A DNA stretch of 64,000 nt from Nocardiopsis dassonvillei_B (lineage in GTDB: Bacteria; Actinomycetota; Actinomycetes; Streptosporangiales; Streptosporangiaceae): contig NZ_OZ186815.1 in assembly GCF_964273065.1 (NCBI RefSeq), forward strand, positions 1,178,001 through 1,242,000, given 5' to 3'. The notes below the pieces were generated by a model that was given only the letters and a program-made list of their open reading frames with translations, ran no database searches and was not told the DNA's origin. Both the position numbers and the translations under genes were made by a program. Below, piece after piece: positions 9,919-17,700 of the stretch (the first letter of the stretch is position 1; each line of letters opens with the position of its first letter).

Positions 9919-10598
9919 CCTGGCTCACCAAGATCACCCCCGACCTGTCGTCGCGGCGGGCCCGCGCCGCCTTCGCCAACGCCGGGGAGCTGCACCGGCT
10001 GCTCATCGCCCTGGCCTCCGAGCACTTGGGCGAGGAGCCGATGGACTCCCCTCGGCAGCACGCCGGGCTGCTGTTCCGGGTGGACGAGGGGCGGACCGGT
10101 CCCGTGCTGCTCGCCCAGAGCCACGGCCGGCTCGCCCTGGACAGGCTCGGTGCCGGGTTCGGACAGACCGCCGAACGGGACCTCAGCCCCTTCCTGGAGG
10201 GGCTGGAAAAGGGGCTGGAGGTCCGGTACCGGCTGGCCGCCGCCCCCTGCAAGCGGCTCGGCAAGTCGGAGAAGAACACCGAGCGCCTCGGTGAGCGGGC
10301 CAGGCCGGGCGTGCACGCCTACACCCGGCCGCTGTACGGGGCCGATGCCGAGCAGTGGTGGCGTGAACGCGCGGGGCGGTACGGCCTGGAACCGCACGAG
10401 GTGCTGAGCACCGGAATGGGCCCTGCCCTGGACCCGGGCAGGAGCGGAAGGCGCAACGTGCGTCTGCACATGACGCGGTTCGACGGATTCGCGGTCGTCA
10501 ACGACCCCGAGGCGGTGCGCCGAGCAGTGGTGGAGGGCGTCGGGCGGGGCAAATCGTTCGGCTGCGGGATGCTCAGCCTGGCCCCGGCGGAGTGGTGA
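9915..10598 (+). CDS. cas6e: CRISPR RNA endoribonuclease Cas6e (CasE)
   Basis: Cuts the pre-crRNA at the base of each repeat hairpin and stays bound to the 3' stem. It is 227 aa from TTG 9915. His27, in the segment ELHRLL, is in the position of the catalytic histidine of Cas6e proteins. The C-terminal glycine-rich loop GVGRGKSFGCGMLSL (about residues 208-222) is the expected RAMP G-loop. Its substrate here would be the 7-bp stem of the two flanking arrays. Confidence 0.95.
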   Translation: MTWLTKITPDLSSRRARAAFANAGELHRLLIALASEHLGEEPMDSPRQHAGLLFRVDEGRTGPVLLAQSHGRLALDRLGAGFGQTAERDLSPFLEGLEKGLEVRYRLAAAPCKRLGKSEKNTERLGERARPGVHAYTRPLYGADAEQWWRERAGRYGLEPHEVLSTGMGPALDPGRSGRRNVRLHMTRFDGFAVVNDPEAVRRAVVEGVGRGKSFGCGMLSLAPAEW

Positions 10599-11593
10599 GG
10601 CCGGTGACCGCGACGAACGAGGCGAAGGCGCGCAAGAACCTCGCCCGGCCGACTCTGGCGATGCTGCCGAAGGTGTCGGACAACCTGTCGTTCCTGTACG
10701 CCGACATCTGCCGCATCGTGCAGACCGACACGGGGGTGTGCGCGGAGGTCGCCGCGGGGGCGGGATCGGTGCACCGGGTGCCGATCCCCACAGCGTCGCT
10801 GGCCTGCCTGCTGCTGGGGCCCGGCACATCCATCACGTCACCGGCGCTGGCCACGTTCATGAGGCACGGGACCACCGTGGTCTCGTGCGGGTCGGGCGGC
10901 ATTCTGCACTACGGGAGTCTCTTGCCCGAGGGCCGCACGACGCTGTGGCTGGACCGGCAGGCCAGGGCGTACACCGATGGCTCGGCGCGACTGGCGGTGG
11001 CCCGGCGGATGTACGAGATGCGGTTCGGGGAGGAGGTGGAGGAGGGCGTCGGCATCGAGCGGCTGCGGTCGCTGGAGGGGCAGCGGATGAAGGCGCTGTA
11101 CAGGAGTCTGGCGACCAAGCACCGGGTGAAGCCGTTCAAACGCAACTACGACCCCGCGGAGTGGGACGAGCAGAGCCCGGTCAACAAGGCGCTGTCGGCG
11201 GGGAACGCGGCGCTGTACGGGGTGGTGCACTCGGTGGTCGCTCACCTGGGCTGCTCTCCCGCGATGGGGTTCGTGCATTCGGGGAAGCAGCAGTCGTTCG
11301 TGTACGACATCGCGGACCTGTACAAGGCGAAGACGACGATCCCCCTGGCTTTCTCGCTGCACGACTCGGAGAACCCGGAGGGGCGGGCACGGACCCTGCT
11401 GCGGACGGAGCTGAAGTTGTACCGGATGATCCCGCGGATGGTGCGGGACATCCAGGTACTGCTCGACCCGGAGGCGGAGGATGAGGAGGACGACGAGGTT
11501 GCGGTGCCGAGCCGGTGGCGGGTGGTCGACCTGTGGGACCCCGTCCTGGGCTCGGTCTCCGGTGGGGTGAACTACGCGGGAGAGGCCGGCTGA
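10592..11593 (+). CDS. cas1: CRISPR integrase Cas1e
   Basis: Catalytic subunit of the Cas1-Cas2 spacer integrase. It is 333 aa from GTG 10592, overlapping the cas6e stop; a second GTG at 10604 is possible. Metal-binding residues of the family are visible: His in GFVHSGKQQSF near residue 228 and Asp in VYDIADLYK near residue 241, with the acidic residue of the earlier motif in the helical domain. Preceding segments (SFLYADICRIV, TTVVSCGSGG) match Cas1e. The acidic C-terminal linker EAEDEEDDE is probably flexible. Confidence 0.95.
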   Translation: MVRPVTATNEAKARKNLARPTLAMLPKVSDNLSFLYADICRIVQTDTGVCAEVAAGAGSVHRVPIPTASLACLLLGPGTSITSPALATFMRHGTTVVSCGSGGILHYGSLLPEGRTTLWLDRQARAYTDGSARLAVARRMYEMRFGEEVEEGVGIERLRSLEGQRMKALYRSLATKHRVKPFKRNYDPAEWDEQSPVNKALSAGNAALYGVVHSVVAHLGCSPAMGFVHSGKQQSFVYDIADLYKAKTTIPLAFSLHDSENPEGRARTLLRTELKLYRMIPRMVRDIQVLLDPEAEDEEDDEVAVPSRWRVVDLWDPVLGSVSGGVNYAGEAG

Positions 11594-12024
11594 TGGGGTC
11601 GATGGTGGTGATCTCCACGACCGCGGTACCTGACCGGGTGCGCGGGGCGCTGTCCCGGTGGATGATCGAGCCGGACACGGGTCTGTACGTGGGCACGATG
11701 AACGCCCGGGTGCGCGAGAAGCTGTGGGCGGCGGTGAGCGGAGCCCTGGGGGACGACGGTGCGGCCGTGTGCCTGCACACGGTCGACAACGAGCAGGGGT
11801 ACGTCGTCCTGACGGCAGGCGAACGGCGAAGGCAGGTGGTGGATTTCGACGGCCTGCAACTGATGAGGTTCACCGCGGAAGCGGAAGAGGCAGAGGAAGG
11901 TTCCGTCTGGCTTCCCGAAGCTCCGGAAGAACCGGAGGACCGGAGGACGCTGGAAGCACCCGAGCCATCAGTCGGACCAGAGGGTGAGGAAAGGGGGAGG
12001 ACTCCGGAGGAGGGCCTCTTCTAG
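11593..12024 (+). CDS. cas2: CRISPR adaptation protein Cas2e with long acidic tail
   Basis: Cas2e forms the central dimer of the Cas1-Cas2 integrase. It is 143 aa from ATG 11593, overlapping the cas1 stop as TGATG. The core is clear: MVVISTTAVPDRVRGALSRW, then GLYVGTMNARVREKLW and VVDFDGLQLMRF. It is longer than usual (about 95-120 aa) because residues after about 95 form a Glu/Pro-rich tail with no fold I recognise. It is the last gene of the cas operon. Confidence 0.93.
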   Translation: MGSMVVISTTAVPDRVRGALSRWMIEPDTGLYVGTMNARVREKLWAAVSGALGDDGAAVCLHTVDNEQGYVVLTAGERRRQVVDFDGLQLMRFTAEAEEAEEGSVWLPEAPEEPEDRRTLEAPEPSVGPEGEERGRTPEEGLF

Positions 12025-12038
12025 GAGAACTCGCGGAG

Positions 12039-12098
12039 GTGAGCCCCGATCTGCGAGCACGCGGTGCCACATCGCCCGCCTCACGTGCCCGGGGCTCA
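12039..12098. repeat. CRISPR-repeat-like inverted pair after cas2
   Basis: GTGAGCCCCG (12039-12048) is identical to the first ten bases of the transcribed repeat. CGGGGCTCAC (12089-12098) is its exact complement, within a plus-strand segment (12084-12098) matching the repeat's right half at 14 of 15 positions. The pair can form a 10-bp stem with a 40-nt loop. It may be the cas operon terminator, relics of repeats, or repeat mimics of the CreA type. Confidence 0.5.
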
Positions 12099-12200
12099 CC
12101 GGCAACCCGGGGCGGGGGCAGATGGCTAGACCTTGCCGTTCGCGTTGCCCTGCCCGTGCCGACCCGGCGCGACCATGGCGGTATCAATTTCTCCTATCCC

Positions 12201-12416
12201 ATGGCCGACACGGTGCTCTCCAACACCATTTCGTTCCGGGAGGACGCGCACGACCACCTCGAGTGGGATGCGGAAAAGCTGATGGAACAGGAGGGCGAGG
12301 AAGTCATAGCGGAGGCGAGGCCTGCCCATAGCGGCAGGGCGGTCACCCTGAAACCGGAGCGTCATCACCAGCTTGAGCATGGGGTGGGTCTGTACCTCTG
12401 CGATGCCTTTGACTGA
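12201..12416 (+). CDS. Small hypothetical protein (71 aa)
   Basis: Unrecognised. It runs from ATG 12201 to TGA 12414-12416. The start shows no clear ribosome binding site, and the first half has better high-GC third-position use than the second. The product is acidic and His-rich (FREDAHDHLEWDAEKLMEQE). A convergent hairpin begins at the base after the stop, which supports a real transcription unit ending here. It could instead be fortuitous sequence between cas2 and array 2. Confidence 0.3.
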   Translation: MADTVLSNTISFREDAHDHLEWDAEKLMEQEGEEVIAEARPAHSGRAVTLKPERHHQLEHGVGLYLCDAFD

Positions 12417-12439
12417 GGCGCCCGTGCGGGTCGGGCGCC
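12417..12439. terminator. Small convergent hairpin
   Basis: GGCGCCCG (12417-12424) pairs with CGGGCGCC (12432-12439) around a 7-nt loop. It sits exactly between the stops of the plus-strand 71-aa frame and the minus-strand 62-aa frame, so it could serve both. No T-run is present. Confidence 0.45.
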
Positions 12440-12442
12440 CCG

Positions 12443-12631
12443 TCACTCCTCGGTCGCCCCCAGGTTCTCCAGCCACCGCTTCATTTTCTCCTCCTGGATT
12501 TTGAGGGCGGTCGTCCCAGCGGGTGCTTTCTCCCACCCTTTACCGGGGATGTGTTGCCAGGTGGTGCCGTCGGGGGTGGTGTAGGCGCCTTCCCATTGGC
12601 CGCCTTCGAGGGGCCAGTCGAAGCCGTCCAT
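12443..12631 (-). CDS. Small Trp-rich hypothetical protein (62 aa)
   Basis: Unrecognised 62-aa product starting at the complement of 12629-12631 with an excellent AAGGAGG four bases upstream. It begins MDGFDWPLEGGQWEGAY and continues with TTWQHIPGKGWEKAP; aromatic residues are frequent, and the C-terminus is a charged helix with IQEEKMKRWLENL. The size and Trp/Gly spacing recall small phage or plasmid accessory proteins, but I cannot assign a family. It is transcribed toward the cas operon from next to array 2. Confidence 0.6.
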   Translation of the reverse strand: MDGFDWPLEGGQWEGAYTTPDGTTWQHIPGKGWEKAPAGTTALKIQEEKMKRWLENLGATEE

Positions 12632-12810
12632 ATGTCCTCCTTGAGTGGCCAACCGGTCAGCCCTTCTCACCGTGCTCGAATCGCGCTGAACGAGCAACGG
12701 TGTAAGCCTGCTCCAACCTGTCGGTGTGGTGAGCGAACCGGGGGTACAGCCCCTCGTCCACCCAGTCCCCCACATGGTGCTCTGGGCAGACCCGAGCTGG
12801 CCGTGCTGCG

Positions 12811-13263
12811 GTCCATCCCCGCGTGCGCGGGGCTCACGCCTCGAGCGCAGACGTGGCGATGCCCTTGAGCGGTCCATCCCCGCGTGCGCGGGGCTCACCC
12901 GATCGACGTGCCCACGGCGGGGTCGAAAACCGGTCCATCCCCGCGTGCGCGGGGCTCACTGGCAGTCAGCAAACAACTCCGCTACGAGATCGGTCCATCC
13001 CCGCGTGCGCGGGGCTCACAGGGTCTGGCGGACGCTGGTGTGCGCGTCGCGCGGTCCATCCCCGCGTGCGCGGGGCTCACAGTACTTCGCACCATCCGGC
13101 GCCACAATGGGGAGGTCCATCCCCGCGTGCGCGGGGCTCACTGGGTGGTCGACCACGACGGGGACCCGGTGGGCGGTCCATCCCCGCGTGCGCGGGGCTC
13201 ACGTGTGGGCGGAGCGCTACGACCGCGCCGTTGCCGGTCCATCCCGGCGTGCGCGGGGCTCAC
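12811..13263 (-). CRISPR. Type I-E CRISPR array 2 (8 repeats)
   Basis: Eight 28-bp repeats start at 12811, 12871, 12932, 12992, 13053, 13114, 13175 and 13236, with seven 32- or 33-bp spacers. Repeat sequence and orientation are those of array 1, so transcription is leftward with the leader at 13264 onward. The leader-end repeat (13236-13263) has one C-to-G change at 13246 that unpairs one stem base. The left-end repeat is intact, and no strong terminator is evident to its left. Confidence 0.97.
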
Positions 13264-13265
13264 CG

Positions 13266-13303
13266 GTTAACGACCTGGGCGAACGCGGGGCGTTATCTCC
13301 GCG
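13266..13303 (-). promoter_or_regulatory. Leader block of CRISPR array 2
   Basis: GTTA.CGACCTG, AACGCGGG and CGTTATCTCCGCG recur here in the same order as at 2721-2758, one base further from the last repeat. Beyond this block the two leaders diverge. The AT-rich stretch to the right (13304-13320) may hold the array promoter. Confidence 0.7.
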
Positions 13304-13384
13304 TTATGAAGTTTTCTTCGGGGGCCGACCGCCTTTCCTGTCACTTCGGCATGGGGGACCGCGCCTGCTCAAGGTCCGGCAGGG

Positions 13385-14455
13385 TCAGCCGGCCAGGGTC
13401 GGATAGTCGAGGTAGCCCCGGTCGTCGCCGCCGTAGTAGGTGGCGCGGTCGGGCCGGTTGTACGGGCCCTTCGCCGCCAGGCGGGCGGGCAGGTCCGGGT
13501 TGGCCAGGAAGGCCGAGGCGAAGGAGACCAGGTCGGCCCCCGCGTCCTCCAGGGCGTCGGCGCCCGCCTCGTGCGGGGGCATCGGCTCCCTGTCCCGGTG
13601 CGGGTTGAGGACCAGGGTGTGCGGCCAGGCCGCGCGCAGCGCCCGGGTCAGGCCCCGGTGGCCCGGGGCCTCGACGACGTGCAGGTAGGCCAGCGGGAGC
13701 TCCCGCAGCTCCGCGAGCAGGGCCGCGTACAGCTCCCCGGGGTCGCCCTCGTCGATCCCGTGCGAGGTGCCCGCCGGGGACACGCGCAGCGCGGCCCGCC
13801 CCGGCCCCAGTGCGTCCGCCAGGGCCCGCATGAGCTCGACCGCGAACCTGATCCGGCCCGCCGCCGGGCCGCCCCACGCGTCCGTGCGCCGGTTGGCGCT
13901 CACCGACAGGAACTGCTGGGTCAGGTAGCCGTTGGCGCCGTGCACCTCGACACCGTCGAAGCCCGCCGCGAGGGCGTTGCGGGCCGCCTCGACGTGCTCC
14001 CCGATGACCTCCCGGATCTCCCCTCCGGTGAGCTCGCGCGGCACCACGGGCTCCTTGCGACCGGTGGGGGTGTAGATCACCCCCGGCGCCGCCACCGCGG
14101 ACGGCCCGACCGGCCGGATCCCCCGGACGTCCGGGTGGCCGACGCGTCCGGCGTGCATCAGCTGGGCGAAGAACAGCGCGCCGTCGGCCCGGGCCGCCTT
14201 GACGACCGGCTTCCAGCTCTCGACCTGGTCGGGGGTGTGCAGCCCCGGCGTGTCGGGGTAGCCCTGGCCGGTGGTGCTCGGCTGGACGCCCTCGGTGACG
14301 ATCAGGCCCGCGGTCGAGCGCTGGCCGTAGTACCGGGCCATGGAATCGGTCGCACGGCCTTCGGCGGTGGCCCGGCTGCGGGTCATGGGCGCCATGGCGA
14401 TCCGGTTGGTCGTCCGGGCCGACCCGACGGCCGCCGCTTCGAAGAGGGTCCGCAT
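13385..14455 (-). CDS. Old Yellow Enzyme family FMN alkene reductase
   Basis: NADH:flavin oxidoreductase of the OYE family, a TIM-barrel FMN protein that reduces activated C=C bonds in enals, enones or nitro compounds. It is 356 aa, normal length. Family motifs include MAPMTRSRA near the N-terminus, the substrate-binding His and Asn in VEVHGANGYL, and the phosphate-binding region ending DLVSFASAFLANPDLPARL. AGGAGAAC lies before the ATG at 14455. It is divergent from the formaldehyde-detoxification pair. Confidence 0.9.
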   Translation of the reverse strand: MRTLFEAAAVGSARTTNRIAMAPMTRSRATAEGRATDSMARYYGQRSTAGLIVTEGVQPSTTGQGYPDTPGLHTPDQVESWKPVVKAARADGALFFAQLMHAGRVGHPDVRGIRPVGPSAVAAPGVIYTPTGRKEPVVPRELTGGEIREVIGEHVEAARNALAAGFDGVEVHGANGYLTQQFLSVSANRRTDAWGGPAAGRIRFAVELMRALADALGPGRAALRVSPAGTSHGIDEGDPGELYAALLAELRELPLAYLHVVEAPGHRGLTRALRAAWPHTLVLNPHRDREPMPPHEAGADALEDAGADLVSFASAFLANPDLPARLAAKGPYNRPDRATYYGGDDRGYLDYPTLAG

Positions 14456-14688
14456 GTTCTCCTGGTCTCCTGCGTGCAGAGGGGGGTGCGCCCCGCCGCC
14501 GGGCGGCGGGTGCGTTCCTGTCGACCCCTGGGTACGCCCTCGCGGCCGCGGGCGCAAACTCCGCCGGGCGGCGCCCGCCCCTACCGCCGAACGGGAACGG
14601 TGGTGGACATCGCGGGGCAGGTGGACCAGGGTGGCGTTACCGCGGGCACGCCCGCGGGACGCGCACCGTCCGAGAGGAGACGATCTCC

Positions 14689-15774
14689 GTGTCACAACGA
14701 GTCCGGGGCGTGGTGGCCCGCGCCAAGGGCCAGCCCGTCGAACTCACGACCGTCGTGGTACCCGACCCCGGCCCCGGCGAGGCCGTGGTCGCCGTCCGCA
14801 CCTGCGGGGTCTGCCACACCGACCTGCACTACCGCGAGGGCGGGATCAACGACGACTTCCCCTTCCTGCTGGGGCACGAGGCCGCCGGGGTGGTGGAGTC
14901 GGTCGGCGAGGGCGTGTCCGACCTGCGGCCCGGCGACTTCGTCGTCCTCAACTGGCGGGCGGTGTGCGGCCGCTGCCGCGCCTGTCTGCGGGGCCGCCCC
15001 CAGTACTGCTTCGACACCCACAACGCGGAACAGCGGATGACCCTGGAGGACGGCACCGAGCTGTCCCCCGCCCTGGGCATCGGGGCGTTCGCGGACAAGA
15101 CCCTGGTGGCCGCCGGCCAGTGCACCAGGGTGGACCCGAAGGCCGCCCCCGCGGCGGTGGGACTGCTGGGCTGCGGCGTCATGGCCGGGATCGGCGCGGC
15201 GGTCAACACCGGGGGCGTCGCCCGCGGCGACTCGGTGGCGGTGATCGGCTGCGGCGGCGTGGGCAACGCGGCGATCGCCGGGGCGAGCCTGGTGGGCGCG
15301 CACCGGATCATCGCGGTGGACGTGGAGGAGCGCAAGCTGCGGTGGGCGCGGGACTTCGGCGCGCACCACACGGTGAACGCCGCCGAGACCGACACCGTGC
15401 AGGCGATCCGCGACCTCACCGGCGGTTTCGGCGCGGACGTGGTGATCGACGCGGTGGGCACGCCGCGGACCTACGAGCAGGCGTTCTACGCCCGCGACCT
15501 GGCCGGGACGGTGGTGCTGGTGGGGGTGCCCACCCCCGACATGCGGCTGGACCTGCCGCTGCTGGACGTGTTCGGCCGGGGCGGCGCCCTGAAGTCGTCG
15601 TGGTACGGCGACTGCCTGCCCTCGCGGGACTTCCCGGTGCTGGTGGACCTCTACCTCCAGGGGAGGCTGGACCTGGACGGGTTCGTGAGTGAGAAGATCG
15701 CGCTGGACGGGGTGGAGGAGGCCTTCGCCCGGATGGAACGCGGTGAGGTGCTGAGGTCGGTGGTGGAGCTGTGA
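14689..15774 (+). CDS. mscR: S-(hydroxymethyl)mycothiol dehydrogenase
   Basis: Zinc- and NAD-dependent class III-like alcohol dehydrogenase. It oxidises S-hydroxymethyl-mycothiol, formed from formaldehyde, and in mycobacteria also reduces S-nitrosomycothiol. It is 361 aa from GTG 14689 after GAGGAG. Catalytic-zinc motifs CGVCHTDLHY and GHEAAG and the structural-zinc cysteines CGRCRACLRGRPQYC are present, as is the GCGGVG nucleotide-binding turn. Co-occurrence with the overlapping metallo-beta-lactamase gene fits the known actinobacterial arrangement. The mycothiol assignment rests on family resemblance. Confidence 0.88.
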   Translation: MSQRVRGVVARAKGQPVELTTVVVPDPGPGEAVVAVRTCGVCHTDLHYREGGINDDFPFLLGHEAAGVVESVGEGVSDLRPGDFVVLNWRAVCGRCRACLRGRPQYCFDTHNAEQRMTLEDGTELSPALGIGAFADKTLVAAGQCTRVDPKAAPAAVGLLGCGVMAGIGAAVNTGGVARGDSVAVIGCGGVGNAAIAGASLVGAHRIIAVDVEERKLRWARDFGAHHTVNAAETDTVQAIRDLTGGFGADVVIDAVGTPRTYEQAFYARDLAGTVVLVGVPTPDMRLDLPLLDVFGRGGALKSSWYGDCLPSRDFPVLVDLYLQGRLDLDGFVSEKIALDGVEEAFARMERGEVLRSVVEL

Positions 15775-16403
15775 GCGGCGCGCGGGTGGAACACCTGGTC
15801 ACCTCCGGGGTCTTCGCCCTGGACGGCGGCGAGTGGGAGGTCGACAACAACGTCTGGCTGGTCGGTGACGACACCGAGGTGCTGGTGGTGGACGCCCCGC
15901 ACGACGCCGACGCGATCGCGAAGGCGGTCGGCGGGCGCCGGGTGGTGGCGATCGTGTGCACGCACGCGCACAACGACCACGTGGACGCGGCGCCCGCGCT
16001 GGCGGACGCGGTGGGGGCGCCGGTGCTGCTGCACCCCGAGGACCGGGTGCTGTGGGACATGGCCCACCCCGGCCGGGAGCCCGACGGGGCGCTGGCCGAC
16101 GGGCGGGAGATCCCGGTGGCCGGGACGGTGCTGCGGGTGCTGCACACCCCCGGGCACACGCCCGGCGCAGTGTCCCTGTACGCGCCCGGGCTGGGGACGG
16201 TGTTCAGCGGGGACACGCTGTTCCGGGGCGGCCCCGGGGCGACCGGGAGGTCGTTCTCGGACTTCCCGACCATCATCGGCTCGATCCGCGAGCGACTGCT
16301 GACGCTGCCGCCGGAGACGGTGGTGCGCACCGGCCACGGCGACTCCACGACGGTCGGCGAGGAGGCTCCGCACCTGCAGGAGTGGATCGACCGCGGGCAC
16401 TGA
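15771..16403 (+). CDS. MBL-fold hydrolase of formaldehyde detoxification
   Basis: Metallo-beta-lactamase-fold hydrolase of 210 aa, overlapping the mscR stop by four bases. The metal-binding motif THAHNDHVDA, the later TPGHTPGA, GDTLF and a C-terminal TGHGDST are intact, as in glyoxalase II-like thioesterases. Genes of this type regularly follow mscR in Actinobacteria, and a role in hydrolysing the S-formylmycothiol product is likely but inferred. Translational coupling suggests equal output with mscR. Confidence 0.85.
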   Translation: MSGARVEHLVTSGVFALDGGEWEVDNNVWLVGDDTEVLVVDAPHDADAIAKAVGGRRVVAIVCTHAHNDHVDAAPALADAVGAPVLLHPEDRVLWDMAHPGREPDGALADGREIPVAGTVLRVLHTPGHTPGAVSLYAPGLGTVFSGDTLFRGGPGATGRSFSDFPTIIGSIRERLLTLPPETVVRTGHGDSTTVGEEAPHLQEWIDRGH

Positions 16404-16433
16404 CCTCCGGGGGTCCCGTACTCCGGAGCCCCC

Positions 16434-16472
16434 GTCCGCCGGCGGTGCCGGTCACCGGCACCGCCGGCGGAC
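16434..16472. terminator. Perfect 18-bp hairpin between convergent genes
   Basis: GTCCGCCGGCGGTGCCGG (16434-16451) pairs with 16455-16472 around the loop TCA. It lies 30 bp after the hydrolase stop and 78 bp beyond the end of the opposing NRDE gene, so it may end both transcripts. Confidence 0.75.
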
Positions 16473-16549
16473 GGCGCGCGGTCGGCGCAGGGCGCCGAGG
16501 ACCGCGGAGCGCACCTCCGGCCGGTCCGGCACGGCCCCGCCGCCTGCCG

Positions 16550-17341
16550 TCAGACGGGGGCGGTGTCCACCATGGCCCAGCCGTCCGGATCGGCCGGGTC
16601 GGAGGTGAAGGCGTAGCGGACCGTTTCCCGGTCCATCGCCAGCAGCGTCACCGACCCCGTCGCCCAGACCTTCCCCCCGCCCAGGTCGGCGTGGGCGATG
16701 AGGCCGCTCGGGTCGCCGCTGTCGTCCAGCCCCGCCGAACGCGGGGCCTCGTGGGCGGCCTCGGTGAGCAGCCGCGGCCACTCCCCCCAGATCTCCTTGG
16801 GGGTGCGGGCCGCCGACAGGTCCGGGTCCGGGCGGGTGCGCCCGAACACGGGCGTGTGGCGGGCCGCACGCGGGTCGGCCGGGTCCAGGCCGGTGTTGAC
16901 GATGACGCTCACCCCCGCCGGGAGCCGCCGGGTGTCCAGGCAGCGCCCGTCCCAGCTGTACAGGTCGGCGTGGTGGGCGTCCGCGTCCAGCAGGTGGAAC
17001 GGCGCGTACAGGGTGGGGTCCTCCCCCTGGAGCGGATCGCGGGAGGAGTGGGACAGGGCGCGCAGCGGCAGTTCGCCCCGGCTGGCCGGGTAGGTGCCCT
17101 CCCAGGGCATCCTCCCGTCCCAGGGCCACCCGTTGAGGAGCGCGGCGGTGCGGGGGCGGCGCGGATCCACCGCCATCCAGGTCCCGCCCGCCAGGCGGTC
17201 GCGTCCGCCGACGAGCCCCGGCCGCTCGGGCCAGTGGTATCCGGGGCCGTCCCAGGGGCGGTCGCGCATCTCGTCCCTGATCGCGGCGATGACCAGGGGT
17301 GTGTCGGCGTCGGGATCGAATCCGACGATGACGGTGCACAT
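16550..17341 (-). CDS. NRDE/TANGO2 family protein
   Basis: Member of the NRDE (TANGO2) family, 263 aa, whose bacterial function is unsettled; eukaryotic TANGO2 is linked to lipid and haem handling. The N-terminus MCTVIVGFDPD places Cys2 to become the terminal nucleophile after Met removal, as in Ntn-hydrolase-like proteins. The segments TWMAVDPRRPRTAALLNG and SVIVNTGLDP are typical. It stands alone, ending at the hairpin it shares with the upstream convergent operon. Confidence 0.8.
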   Translation of the reverse strand: MCTVIVGFDPDADTPLVIAAIRDEMRDRPWDGPGYHWPERPGLVGGRDRLAGGTWMAVDPRRPRTAALLNGWPWDGRMPWEGTYPASRGELPLRALSHSSRDPLQGEDPTLYAPFHLLDADAHHADLYSWDGRCLDTRRLPAGVSVIVNTGLDPADPRAARHTPVFGRTRPDPDLSAARTPKEIWGEWPRLLTEAAHEAPRSAGLDDSGDPSGLIAHADLGGGKVWATGSVTLLAMDRETVRYAFTSDPADPDGWAMVDTAPV

Positions 17342-17700
17342 GTGGACCTCTACCTAACCTGTCTCTCCCGGTCCCCTCGGTGGGACCCTCGGGAGGTGGG
17401 AACACGGTACCCGGACTCGCCCGCGCCGTACACGGCGACTCCCGCACCGGGTCCGTACCCGCGTTCGCCGCCCGGCACCGGCCCGCTCCCGCACCGCGCT
17501 CCGGTCCCCACCCCGGCCCGCCGTGGTGCCCTCCCCACCGGGGTCCGGGGGCGGGCACGCCTGCACCCGGTGACCGGGATCTTCTAGTCTTGTGTCCCTC
17601 CTTACCCTTGAGGCGTCACCCCGGCGCGCCCCGGGCCGCGGACCGGCCCCTTCCGCGCCACGGGGGACGCACCCCGCCACTGTCATCCGCAGGAGCACGT

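Noticed and set aside
12726..13608. Open frames through array 2
   Set aside because: Same cause as in array 1; no start signals or protein-like composition.
13571..15040. Long plus-strand frame opposite the Old Yellow Enzyme gene
   Set aside because: It mirrors the third-base bias of the real minus-strand gene and runs into another frame of mscR; it has no recognisable motif.
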